Below, in pieces: positions 26,354-36,930 of a stretch of 64,000 bases of DNA. The position numbers and the translations under genes are program-made. This stretch comes from Stenogyne calaminthoides (Eukaryota > Streptophyta > Magnoliopsida > Lamiales > Lamiaceae): the NCBI GenBank assembly GCA_037126765.1, contig JBBCBC010000034.1, positions 20,458,691 to 20,522,690 on the forward strand. Reading direction: 5' to 3'. Numbering within the stretch: position 1 is the stretch's first letter; each line of letters starts with the position of its first letter. The notes under the pieces are model-generated. The model worked only from the letters and a program-made list of their open reading frames with translations, did not search any database and had not been told where the DNA came from.

Positions 26354-26706
26354 ATAAGATTTAGAACCAACTATCTGGTTTTTTATGGAACCCGATTAAT
26401 GAGGTGTCATGTCAACTCATCATCCACATAATTAATTTTATTTAAATACATTATAGAATGTTTTATAATTAATATACTATACCCTAAACCATGAACCCTA
26501 AACCCTAGATCATGAACCATTCGGGTCGGGTGAACCATGAACTACTCGGGCTGGCTTCAGGTCTGGCCGGGGTTAGGTCCGGGTCGGGTAAAAAAATAAA
26601 AACTTAACGGTTGGAACCATTTCTGCACAAAAAAGGACCACAAAATTACCATGGGACTTAAACTGCAAACATAAAATTCACATGGGACCACTTCTGCAAT
26701 TGACAC
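25816..26706. mobile_element. candidate MULE-like element with TGGTCCCAT ends
   Basis: The left end TGGTTTAATTGCAATACTGG and the right end (reverse complement GTGTCAATTGCAGAAGTGG) both run into GTCCCAT.TGAA, giving imperfect inverted ends. They are flanked by GACAAAAAA and GACTAAAAA, an 8 of 9 match consistent with a Mutator-type 9 bp duplication. The interior is AT-rich, includes a long TA microsatellite, and has no coding frame. Confidence 0.45.
26288..26353. repeat. (TA)n(GA)n microsatellite
   Basis: About 50 bp of uninterrupted AT dinucleotides followed by about six AG units. Other TA runs lie at 33289-33326 and 40515-40542. Confidence 0.9.
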
Positions 26707-26977
26707 GACTAAAAACTTAACAGACGTGATTTTTCTTAAAAGTTAAATCAATTACAATAGTTTTCTAAGATAATCAGTTACTATAGTTCCTTCTATCATC
26801 GGGCACATGACATATCTTTTTGTCTCGCTATAGACTAAAATCGTGTTATAACCCTGGATGGACCCAAATCCCCGAATTGGTATGATATTGTCCGCTTTGG
26901 GCCAAGCCCGCACGGATTTATTTTTGGGCATCTATGTGGGATATTCCGATGTGGGATATTGCTCTGATACCTGAGAT
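26707..26977. other. unassigned interval with an interspersed-repeat fragment
   Basis: 26875-26970 holds TTGTCCGCTTTGGGCCAAGC and GATGTGGGATATT phrases that look like a piece of a common dispersed plant repeat; the family cannot be named. No gene. Confidence 0.35.
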
Positions 26978-27385
26978 TGTTGGGTTATGGAGCCTGAGTT
27001 GGGAAAGGATTCTAGGGAGCAAGAGGCGCTCGACCAGTTGAGGTCGAGCACTTTCCCTCGACCAAGGAGCGAGGTCGAGCATGTCCAATTCCAGGGAGGA
27101 CAAGGCGCTCGACTAGTTGAGGTCGAGCACTTCCGCTCGACCAAGGAGCGAGGTCGAGCAGTCCGGGGTTTCGGCCAGGATGGGCCAATCTAGGGTTTTG
27201 GCCCAGTTTCATCTTTAAATGTCTATTGAATTGTTGTATTTGTGTATCACTCAAAAATTTAGTATATCTCCTGGCTTGGTAGTGCCCCCAGACGTAGTCA
27301 TTCCTGACGAACTGGGTAACCAAATTTGTGTTCTTTAATTTCTTGTTCTCTCAATTTCTCCATAATTGCAGTTTAATTCCTAACA
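26978..27385 (+). mobile_element. 5' LTR of a Tork-like Ty1/copia element
   Basis: 408 bp from TGTTGGGTTATGG to TTAATTCCTAACA, followed at once by ACTGATATCTAGAG, a mutated form of the usual initiator-Met tRNA primer site. It contains a duplicated block of about 58 bp (27026-27083 and 27103-27160), each with two nested palindromes built on GCTCGACC/GGTCGAGC. The gag start lies about 45 bp after the LTR. The 3' LTR is missing. Confidence 0.75.
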
Positions 27386-27431
27386 ACTGATATCTAGAGT
27401 GTCGGGTTCAGAGGATCTAGTGGGAGCAATT

Positions 27432-27788
27432 ATGATGGCTGAAGGGAAATCGCCTGTTGAGAAATTTGATGGAACGGATTTCGGATTCTGGAAATTGCAG
27501 ATCGAGGATTACCTGTACGGTAAAGATCTGTACCAACCTTTGGGTTCAAAACCAGAAGATATGAAGGACGACGAGTGGAAGTTGCTGGACAGGAAGGCGA
27601 TGAGTGTGGTTCGTCTATCGTTTTCCAGGAACGTCGCCCTACACACAGTAAAAGCAAAAACCACGAAGGAGTTGTTGGAGATTTTGAATGAGATGTATGA
27701 AAAGCTGTCCTCAGCGAACAAGGTTCATCTGATGCGGAGGCTATTCAACCTAAGGATGGCAGAGGATACTGTGTTAGCCAATGAGTTT
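27432..27788 (+). pseudogene. copia gag, 3'-truncated
   Basis: Opens with two adjacent ATG codons (27432 and 27435), then KSPVEKFDGTDFGFWKLQIE, YLYGKDLYQPLG, DEWKLLDRKAMSVVRLS and LLEILNEMYEKLS, the standard N-terminal gag (UBN2-type) pattern of Ty1/copia nucleocapsid precursors. The frame is clean for about 118 codons and is then cut after LANEF by unrelated TTGGTCCCA-rich DNA. No zinc knuckle, protease, integrase or reverse transcriptase follows. Confidence 0.8.
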
Positions 27789-28030
27789 TTTGCATTTTTG
27801 GTCCCACAGGACACACCCCCTCATGATTTTGGTCCCAAACCTTACACTTTTGGTCCCGTAGCCCAAAATTTTTACACATTTGGTCCCACCGTCAACTTTT
27901 CTGTCAATTTTGATTACACTTTTGGTCCCATAGGATTTCCAGTCAACATATGCGCGTGATGGATAATATGGAGGGAAACACGTGACACTTTTGGTCCCAT
28001 AGGATTTTTTACTCAATTTTTTCATCAAAT
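27789..28030. mobile_element. TTGGTCCCA-rich repeat inserted in copia gag
   Basis: Begins TTGCATTTTTGGTCCCAC directly inside gag and repeats TTTTGGTCCCA at least six times by 28002. The start resembles ends of Mutator-like elements of the TTAATTGCA..TTGGTCC type. No right end was found, so it may be only one end of an element. Confidence 0.4.
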
Positions 28031-28690
28031 TTTTCAGAATTTCTATTATAATTATGACATAACTTTATTATAACAAGCAATTCAACAGAAAATCAACAGC
28101 ATAAACTATTAGCAAAGTGACCAACAAAATAAATTTACATATGATCTGATTACTTAAATCCCAGTTCTATAATCATTGTTTCTTCCATCTGAACAATTAA
28201 ATAAATAAGAATTTAAAAGCTAATTACATCCCAACCATCAATTTTCCAGAAATGCAAGGATTTTGTCACCACAAAAGGCAGGAATCAATTGAATAATTGA
28301 CTCTTCAGTCTTCACATTAAACTCAACACATTAAACTCAACTACTCCAGCTATTTTATGAACCAATATCACTAAATGAGGGTCGGCAATACAACAATCTT
28401 AATTCAGAGGTCATCCAGCTTTAATGTTGAAATCCCAATTGTGACTTCTAATTCCTTTCCCAACACAGCCCAAGATATTTCAAACCTTGTACTTTGCATT
28501 CATTTATGTTGCACCGCTCCTCATTTTTCTAAATTGGTAAATATTACATGTATAACTGTATAATTGTATAAGAAAATAGGAGATAGAAATACAGTAAACA
28601 ATTTTAAACTAAGGAATCCAACATAAGTGAGAGTAACATACATCTCACAATTGTTAAGGGTAAGAAACACACTAAAACAACAGTTATCAC
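28031..28690. other. unassigned interval
   Basis: AT-rich, single copy in this window, open frames up to about 60 codons only, no recognised motif. It could be the interior of the element starting at 27789. Confidence 0.4.
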
Positions 28691-30975
28691 TAAAACTGCG
28701 TCTCTGGTACACTGAGGTCGCCTAAGGACCCATCTTTGCGTGATAGAGAACTAGGGATTTGCCTTTCTCCCACAAACTTTTTCTCACTAAAACTGCGTCT
28801 CTGGGAAATTTCTTTCTCTCCTCCAATCCTCTCCTATTTATAGGTGTTATGGGACGTGTTGATTGCTCAAGTTGTTTGACATGATTGGTCGGAGTGTGCT
28901 AGTTAGGCTGGTAGCCAGTTGATGTGTATCGAATCGGGATACGATCTCGGCTGTTATAGAATTTACCGGACTTGATTAGTGACAGATATTTTGGGAACCA
29001 CCGATTATTCTCTCGAAATTTGTATCTATGATTTGACCTGACTGTGTATGCCTACAAAGCAAAATCCATGTCATTTTGTGGCAGCCCGAGCTCACGGCTT
29101 GTCTTTATGCGTACACCATTACTACCCATGTTTTTTTTTAATATATGGGTAGTATTTCCTCAAATTGCTTGCGTTCCATGGGTACTTGAACGCATTTTCA
29201 TCCATCTCTTTGAGCTAGTAAGCTCCATTCGGTAATTTCCTTGTGACCTGAAATGGTCCTACCTAGATGGCACCAAACACTCTTGTGTTTGGGGCGAATA
29301 TTCTACTCAGGACGAGGCCGCCCACTTTTAAGTCACGGAAATTGACCTTCGAGGTTTAATGCTTCTCCAACCATTGCTTATAAGTTGTGTTCCTAAGGTC
29401 GGCCTCTATCCTCCTTTCTTCCAGAAGGTTGAGCTCTGCCGCTTGCGCCTGACCATTAGTGTCATTGGTTGCTTGGCTCACTGAGCTCGACAAGTAAGAC
29501 TACTTCCATTCCATCCTTGAACACCGATCGATATGTCGATCATTACGACGATGGTACCGTTGGTAGATTGTCTGCCTAATTTTCTTTCAGGCTGTCTAAT
29601 TGGGCCTTAAGCGTGCTTTAATATCTTATTTATGGCTTCCACCAGACCGTTGGACTGGGGTGATAGGGTGTTGAAAAGTATTTTCTTATGTCGTATCGTG
29701 CGCACTAATTGTGAAAATATACATTGTCGAACTGTTTACCATTATCGGTAACAATCGTGTCTTGGATTTCAAATTGGCAGATGATATTCTTCCAAACGAA
29801 CTCGCTCATCTTCGGCCTCAACCCATTTCATGAAGTAGTCCACTGCGACCACTATAAATTTCACACCCTCTTTTCCAGGTAAGAATGGTCAGATCAAGCT
29901 TATTCCCCATTTCACGAAAAGCCATGGACTAAAGACCGATGAGAGGTGCTTAGGCGGGTTGTGTATGATCGTTGCAAACTGCTGTCAATGAGCGTATGAT
30001 CGGGCATATGCTATCGTGTCTTTTTTCAAACTTGGCTAGAAATACCCCCGTCACAGTATCTTAAAGGCTGGGGCGTGTTCACCCATATGATTTCCACAAA
30101 TCACCACGTGGATCTTAGCGAGGACGGACTCAGCTTCGTTCTTACCCAAATATTTAATAATGGGAGCGAGAACCCTTTCTTATATAAAATATCATTAATT
30201 AAAGTGTACCTGACCGACCTCAGTCGAAGTCGGCTCGCCTAGATCCTATCTTCAGGTAGAACCCCATTCTAGAGGAATTATTTGACCGGTTATATCCAGC
30301 TTGTCGACTTGCCACTGTCCACTTAGTACATCTCATTCTCATGGCTCGACGGGGGCATCATTCGGGTTATGCTAACACTGTCAAACTCGACAGACCCCTC
30401 TGAAGTAGCCAGGCGAGCGAGAGCGTCGACCTTACCTGGTCCCTGATTGAAGGTTAACTCGACTATAAAGTTGGCGAGTGACTTCTCTTTGATCGTTATT
30501 CGGGAGGCGTACAAGATGTTGAACTGTCCTAGCTCAATGGACCATTTAAGCAATCATCCCGCGGAATCTAGTCACTGAAGAATTTTATCAATGGGAAGGT
30601 TGTAAGTACTTCTACTTGATGATAGAAGAAATATGGCCTAAGTTTTCGCATCTAATAACAAGGGCGTAAGCCAGCTTCTCAGGCGTCTCTTAAAGACTGT
30701 CTGACGTAATATTCCGACTATTGCTCCTTTTTTTTTATTTGAACTAACACTGCACTGATCGTAGATTCAGAGGCGGCCAAGTATAAGTTGAGTTTTTTCG
30801 CTACTTGAAAACTACTCTCGCATCGGCCAAATACTCCTTCAAATGTTCAAATACTTCCTGGCATTGGTTCGACCTTTAGAACTTTCCATTCTCCAATACG
30901 TCAAAAAATGGCTTTCATATGAACCTCCTTGACATGACGTGGGGGCTATATCTTGATTATAGCTTTGCCCTTCTA
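28691..30975 (-). mobile_element. Tat-lineage Ty3/gypsy relic, copy D
   Basis: Inverted relative to copies A-C. Reading on the - strand: RNase H start (30975-30560), an open RNase H stretch at 30553-30323 with MLKWSIELGQFNILYASRIT, then AKSLANFIVELTF-like and KVDALARLATS motifs, then integrase zinc finger and core with stops (30200-29520), C-terminal end (29400-29120), and an LTR-like tail with a TATAAATAGG box (about 28838). It stops at about 28691 against unrelated DNA. Inactivating changes such as the stop in the GLI*P integrase block are shared with the other copies. Confidence 0.8.
30323..30553 (-). pseudogene. RNase H C-terminal fragment of Tat copy D
   Basis: The longest surviving RNase H piece: LKWSIELGQF, then IKEKSLANFIVELT and a linker with VDALARLAT. 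In Tat elements this is the last third of RNase H running into the linker before integrase. The frame ends at about residue 76; frames on either side carry stops. Not functional. Confidence 0.7.
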
Positions 30976-31850
30976 CAAACAAAAATATGGCAAAGAGTTC
31001 TGTAAAGTTATTGCAGCGGAGATTTGGGACCTTGTTTAAAATTATGACATTTGGGATTTTAGGTTTCTGCACTCTCCACGTTTTACTTATATTAATTTGT
31101 ACATTTCAGTTACATTATTCAGCACGTATTAACTTGTACGTTACATTTCATATTTTCACCCAAATTTAAAATTAACGTTTCGGTTATATTAATTTATATG
31201 TTCTGTGTGTCCAATTGCACAATTACAACTTATGCACATTTGACTAACTCTTAGAAAAATCATGTTAACAATTGAATGGCAGTGAAGAATCTAAATATGA
31301 AGTTGAAGGGGACCATTTGTGGATAAGAAAAAAATAGCACTAATATTAATTGTGCATCCATTCACGAGGGATATGTGGTGTCGCATATGTGTTGGCAAGA
31401 GAAAACTACACAACCTCTTAATTCTTCTTCTATATATATTCATCAAATTATATTTAAGAGTACAACGTTACAATTTATGTCCGCACTCTATAAGATACCC
31501 ATTCCATTTTTGGCAAATACTTTTTATTATTTTATTCAACTCCATCTATTATTTTCTCTTTCTCAATTACATCATTTGTACTACATCTATTATTTTATGG
31601 TACTCTTTAATTTATGTGCTATAAGTTAAGGTATGTCCCTCTTATAGAGGAACAAAGGGAGTACTTAATTTTTATAAAACGAAGCCAATTGGGGCCTTGC
31701 GAGTGGTTAGTGTTTTTAATTGTAATTATTAATTAAATTAAAAATGTTAAATTTGTGATTCTCGATACTATTATAATATGCTTCTCTCTATAATTACTAA
31801 ACTACCTCTATATCATTGTGGCCATGTAATATTAAGGCCGGAAAGAATAC
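30976..31850 (-). repeat. spacer module R, inverted
   Basis: Reverse of 2302-3055. It contains a Stowaway-like end, GGAACAAAGGGAGTAC at about 31646, whose mate is degenerate (GTGCGGACA at about 31480 on the complementary strand). It ends near 31850, where thionin copy 1 begins abruptly. Confidence 0.7.
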
Positions 31851-31890
31851 TAGCACGAGAAGCACCACTGCCAGAAATTCAAGTTGAGCC

Positions 31891-32429
31891 TTGTTTTGGG
31901 ACAAATTCAAGTTGAGGCAAAGAGTTGTTGCCCAAGCACCACTGCCAGAAATATCTATAATACCTGCTCCCGGGATCGTTGTGCATCACTCTCTGGATGA
32001 AAAATCGTTAGTGGGGCATGTCCCCCTAATTGGAATCATGATATTCTCGAAAACACTGGTAAAATAAATAAACTCATTTGTTCTAATTATTTAGTTTACT
32101 TGCTGCAAAGATTTCATTTTGATGCAAATTGCATGTAATTTGACTCAATGCAGTCAATGAATACTGCAAATTGGGGTGTGTGTCCTCTGTGTGCACTGCC
32201 ATAACCACTCTCCAAAATTCTGGTAAAGCTCGATCATTATTATTATTTTTATTTGCTATATAGCTTCTTTTATTTTTTGTCATAGACAAGAGATTCGATT
32301 ATTCTAATTACGCATTTTTTTTTTGGGTGACTAGATGCAAGTGAAGTTGTGAATGGAGCAGTTGAAAAATGTACCAATGCATGTTCTGCTTTTTGCACCA
32401 AGGGTTCTATTACTGCAGCTACTGCCTAA
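31891..32429 (+). pseudogene. thionin gene copy 1, broken (no start, in-frame stop)
   Basis: Plant thionins are small Cys-rich membrane-active defence peptides made as signal peptide, mature toxin and acidic prodomain. Exon 1 remnant, to 32058: the end of the signal peptide and the KSCC start of the mature domain are readable. Broken features: the start codon, first signal codons and promoter are missing (sequence before 31891 is a scrambled repeat of exon pieces); a few codons are lost after the YNTC Cys; and TGA at 31998-32000 replaces a conserved Cys. Introns (32059-32153, 32223-32334) keep GT..AG ends. Exons 2 (32154-32222) and 3 (32335-32429) are open and encode the acidic prodomain (YCKLGC, EKCTNAC, stop TAA). 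Possible polyadenylation signal AATAAA at 32650. The family call is firm from the Cys pattern and exon layout. Confidence 0.85.
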
Positions 32430-32655
32430 ACAAGCATGCATATCCACGTACTTTGGGTATACATCTAATAATAAGTGTTGCTTTTCTGGCTTTCAATAAT
32501 TGTCATGTATGTGACAAAAATATGCTAGACTAGTCTCATAGTCTCGTGCTAGCTGTTTGTATGTATTTGAGTTATTAATTTTCTGTTTCTATGTTATAGA
32601 AGGCTGTCGATCCTAGATTGTATATCCTTCTACTTGCTGTTATCTAGTCAATAAA
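32430..32655 (+). other. 3' flank/UTR of thionin copy 1
   Basis: Closely matches the inverted 62834-63067 downstream of thionin copy 2, up to AATAAA at 32650-32655. Conservation of this block outside the coding region shows that both copies come from one transcribed gene unit. Confidence 0.6.
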
Positions 32656-33285
32656 AAGACTAATTAATAATGTATCTTTTTAATCTTCTTCTCTTTCTTC
32701 TCTTCAAATATCTTTTCCCGTCGTCACATCGCCAATCAGTTAGTCTCAAAAATGGTACTAATTCAAAAATGGTCATTTTGAGATGTTAGAGAAGAATATT
32801 TTTATTTACCATGCATCACCAAAAAAGATGACTGGCCGGAATAAACTTTTAAATATTTTGTAGTTAATTTGTTGACAAATATGTTATCGAAATTTAAACT
32901 TAAATAAAACTAAATTTACCAACAATACATCTTAAGTAACATGGTTACTTTCAAAAAATAATTTAACCATAACTAAATGGTTACTTGCAAAAAATAATTA
33001 AAGTAACTGAATGATACTGTGCATATAAAAAATCCAATTCTAGATATTTATTGTACATAAGCTTCCCTCAACTTTTTCATCAACGTCCGACTTCTTGATC
33101 GATTTGAACGCTCTAGTATATGTATAATTTTCTCGATCTAATTAATTAATTACTATGGGATGGGCCAATAATATTCTTCAAAGTATTATTCAAATAATAT
33201 TCCAACTGTCAATAAAGTATTTTTCAAATAATATTCCAACTGTCAATAAAGTATTATTCAAATAATATTCCAATTGTCAGTAAAG

Positions 33286-33331
<46 letters not shown>

Positions 33332-33905
33332 CTTGTACACGTTAATAGATAGGTTTATGTGATTAATATACACGGGAAAGAAATATATTTTGGATTCAAT
33401 GAGAATTTTTGATCAATGATTTGGTCCTATGTTTCTTTTTGGTCCTTTTTTTTTTCTGGTAAAAAAAAATCCATCTGTTAAGTTTTTTGCAAATGTGATC
33501 TCATTATAATATTTCAAATAACTATGGGACTAAATATGGTGGAGAAAGGACTAAAATCATGAAGCCAACATTCTTGTGGGACAACAAATATTTTTTTTCG
33601 AATATACATGAAGAAAAATATGTAGAAAAAAAAAAAAAATTGAAGGGGACCATTTGTGGATGAGGGATATGTTCGTTCACAAGATAAGGGATATGTGGCA
33701 ATGGGGAAGAAGAGGCCTCCTAACACTTTTACTATATATATCCATCAAATTAACATTATTATTTATACATACATACTTACTCCAATCTATTCCTCAATAT
33801 TAATTAATGATTCCCTTCATTTTTCTTATTCTAAACCATGTTCGCTTTTTAATTTATTCCATAGTGAAAACGAACCCGCTAAAGTAATTACATCATTTTA
33901 TAGAA
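32656..33905 (-). repeat. spacer modules X-W-V, inverted
   Basis: Reverse of 4400-5740: X 32656-33175, W tandem repeats 33175-33290 with a long TA run, V 33330-33905. V breaks off at 33905 against a CACTA end fragment, and V restarts in the opposite orientation at 34300. No gene. Confidence 0.7.
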
Positions 33906-34299
33906 AAATATATATATAAATGAGATATTGTAGACCAATTCAAATTGTATAAAATATTTTCCAAACTTGACAATCATATATTTGACAAACTTGAAAAAAT
34001 CACCGTGAGAATAAGGAACAAGAGAGTATATGCATTTGTGAGGAAAATTTTGGAGAAGCTATAGAAAATGGTGGAAATTCGGATTTTCACTTGGAGAGCG
34101 GTTATGAACCGCTCTCCAAGTGAACTTGCAAAGCGGTTTTGAACCGCTGTCTAAGTGATTTTCTTGGACAGCGGTTACAAACCGCTGTCTATTTTTTTTT
34201 TTTTTTAAATAAAAGCGCTCTCCAAACTTAAGCTTGGAGAGTTGTTTGAAATAAGGGCTTTCCAAGTGGGGCTCTCCAAGCTTAAATGTGTAGTAGTGT
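33906..34299. mobile_element. CACTA transposon end fragment (gcggtt subterminal family)
   Basis: Ends TTAAATGTGTAGTAGTG, i.e. CACTACTACACATTTAA inverted, the terminal repeat of the CACTA at 52017-60400. Inward are the subterminal repeats of the same family, including a perfect hairpin at 34088-34122 (16 bp arms CACTTGGAGAGCGGTT around ATG) and GACAGCGGTTACAAACCGCT near 34170. The other end is absent. Confidence 0.75.
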
Positions 34300-35939
34300 C
34301 ATTGACGGTAATTATATAATAATCTAAAATAAAGTGATATAATTACTTTAGCGGGTTCGTTTTCGCTATTGGAATAAATCCATAAGCGAACATAGTTCAG
34401 AATAAAAAAAAAAAGGGAATTATTAATTAATATTGAGGAGTAGACTGGAGTAAGTATGTATGTATAAATAATAATATTAATTTGATGGATATATATAGTA
34501 GAAGAGTTAGGAGGCCTCATCTTGCCCAGTGCCACATATTCCTTATCTTGTCGATTGCCACATATCCCTCATCCACAAATGGTGCCCCTTCACCCTTTTA
34601 TTTTCTACATATTCTGTTTCGTGTATATTGGGAAATTTTTAATTTATTGTCCCACAAGAATGTTGCTTCATGATTTTAGTCCTTTCTCCACCATATTTAG
34701 TCTCATAGTTATTTGAAATATTTTAATGGGATCAAATATGCAAAAAACTTAACACATGGGACTGTTTTTACCACAAAAAATAAAGTACCAGAAAAAAAAT
34801 GGGAACAAATCTGTTGACCAAAAATTCTCATTGAATCTTCCCGTGTATATTAATCACATAAACCTATCAATTAACATGTACAAGTTTCAAATTATATATA
34901 TAATACTTTATTGACAGATGAAATATTATTTGAATAATACTTTGAAAATTTTTCATTCTTTTTCCAATTAAAATATTTTCAAACCAAGGGATACATTACT
35001 ATATATAAATAGTTATCATGTGATTTTGTGAGATATTTTAATAATATATACGCGGGTACAGTAAAGCCTCATGAATCACAGAATGAGAGCATCTTTTATT
35101 CTATAAAGAAATCAGTCCAATAATTGTGGTCACGTTCACATCACTTTTGTTGTTTCCTCCGTTAATTTTTTTTAATTATTTAGAGCCCCATTCTTGGATG
35201 TTGTGACTTGTGGTAAACCAGAAAAAATAGAGTCCAAAAGCAATCCTCCTATGCAGATATTGGGGAATTTTATTTTTTAAGGACCATGACTTATGGGGGT
35301 GGCAAAATAAGGATAGTAATTTTTTGGGCTGGTAATTTAAGGAACACATTTTTCTAGAAGTAGCAAATTAAGGAACGCAATATAGTACTAGTAGTATCAC
35401 TGAACAATATTAATTGTTTTCAGTGAACAATATTACTTGATTTCACCGAACATTATTCATTGATCAGTATTAGTAACTTTTACTGAACAACATAAATTAT
35501 TTCTTAATAGTATCATTTGTACATCGTGGTGCACACAAGTTGTATTCAACTCTTTTAAATTAAAATAGTATGTGTAGTATATGCTCTCTTTATTCAATTT
35601 AACTATCATTTTAATTTTTCACACAAATTAAAAAATTTATTCAATACTAATGATTATTTATATAAAATAACTAATATACCCTATACAAATTATTAATAAC
35701 AATTATTTATGGTCAATTATCCAATTTTATAATGAACCTATCACAAAAATAAAATAAAATTAAAAGGTAAATTTTGAAAAAAAAAACAATTAATATTTCC
35801 TGTAAAACAAAAAAACAACAATTATCCTATACATTTTTTTTCCTCTAAAATGATAATTAAATGGGACGGGCAGAGTATACAGAAAAAAATAGATTGTTGT
35901 AGAATATGCTCCTCAAGAAAGCTTTGATTTGATATATTA
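34300..35939 (+). repeat. spacer modules V-W-Y
   Basis: V 34300-34860, W 34890-34950 (short tandem array), Y 34951-35939. Y is the reverse of 7371-8340 and matches 49720-50730 in direct orientation. It contains palindromic phrases such as TTCAGTGAACAATATTACTT. It ends GATATATTA directly before a CACTA terminus, as at 50730. No gene. Confidence 0.75.
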
Positions 35940-36930
35940 CACTACTACAAAAAAAAAATGTTGCTTTAACGAGGGGATTTAAAGAGGGGAACGAAACCCT
36001 CGTTAAATACCAAGGGTTTTAACGAGGGTACTGATTCACGAGGGCTTTATCGAGGGCAAAATATTCACGAGGGCCTTCCCCCTAGGCAAAGTTGAGGTAT
36101 CAGATAGCGAGGGTGAGCTGGCCCTCATCAAATATCAGCAGACAAGTCACGAGGGTTAAAAACCCTCGTCAATTAGTTTTCGAGGGTTGGTTGCCCTCTT
36201 TAATGCACTCAGTAAACTTCTATATACCCACACCACTTGCGTCATTTCTTTAGTTCAATTTGTGCCTCATTTTTCAATTTCAAAACTAAATTCGTGAGAG
36301 AAGAGAGAAGCAAGGCCTTCTATACCCTACACACCACTGCTGGAATATTTCTACAGTAAGTTTTTTAGGTTTTAATTAATCATTTAATTATTTATAAATA
36401 TTAGTTGTTTAATTATTTAATTAGTATTAATTGTTTTATTGTTTAGTGTTAATTAACATTTCAATTTTGCAGTGTATATTGTGTATTAAGTTAATTGTGT
36501 CTAAGAAAATATTATTAGTATATTGTGTATTTAATATTAGTTGTTTATTTATTTGGTATTAGTTTGTTTAAATATTTAATACTAATTGTTTATGTATTTA
36601 GTATTAATTTATTTAATTATTTAGTATTAATACGTGTGTATGTTTAGTATGTAGCTTAATATGTGTATGTTATAAGCTTAATGCGTGTATGTTTAGTAGT
36701 ATTATTTTAGTATATATCTTAATACGTGTATGTTTAGTATTATTTTAGTATATAGCTTAATACGTGCCTTTTATTAAAAACGAGTGTATATATATTGGAC
36801 ACGTGTTAGTAAATAGTGAAAAAGAAAATAGAAATGATTATTTAGAAATTTTATTGAGAATATTTTAATAAGAAGGATCAATATAGGTGTATATATGTAC
36901 ACGCGTTAGTCAACAGTAAAAAATAATATA
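35940..36930 (+). mobile_element. CACTA transposon end fragment (cgaggg subterminal family)
   Basis: Starts CACTACTACAAAAAAAAAAT and carries many subterminal copies of CGAGGG/CCCTCG (for example AACGAGGGTACTGATTCACG and GAAACCCTCGTTAA) over about 260 bp, then AT-rich interior. It is the same insertion as 50731-52016: both follow GATATATTA. It is cut at 36930, where the Tat relic starts. Confidence 0.8.

Noticed and set aside
26481..26515. Telomere-like CCCTAAACC phrases
   Set aside because: Only two or three imperfect units with intervening text; not an interstitial telomere array.
29044..29235. Open frame beginning MYAYKAKSMSF, similar frames at 1085 and 12646 on the opposite strand
   Set aside because: Antisense to the end of Tat integrase and the start of the LTR; recurs only because Tat copies recur.
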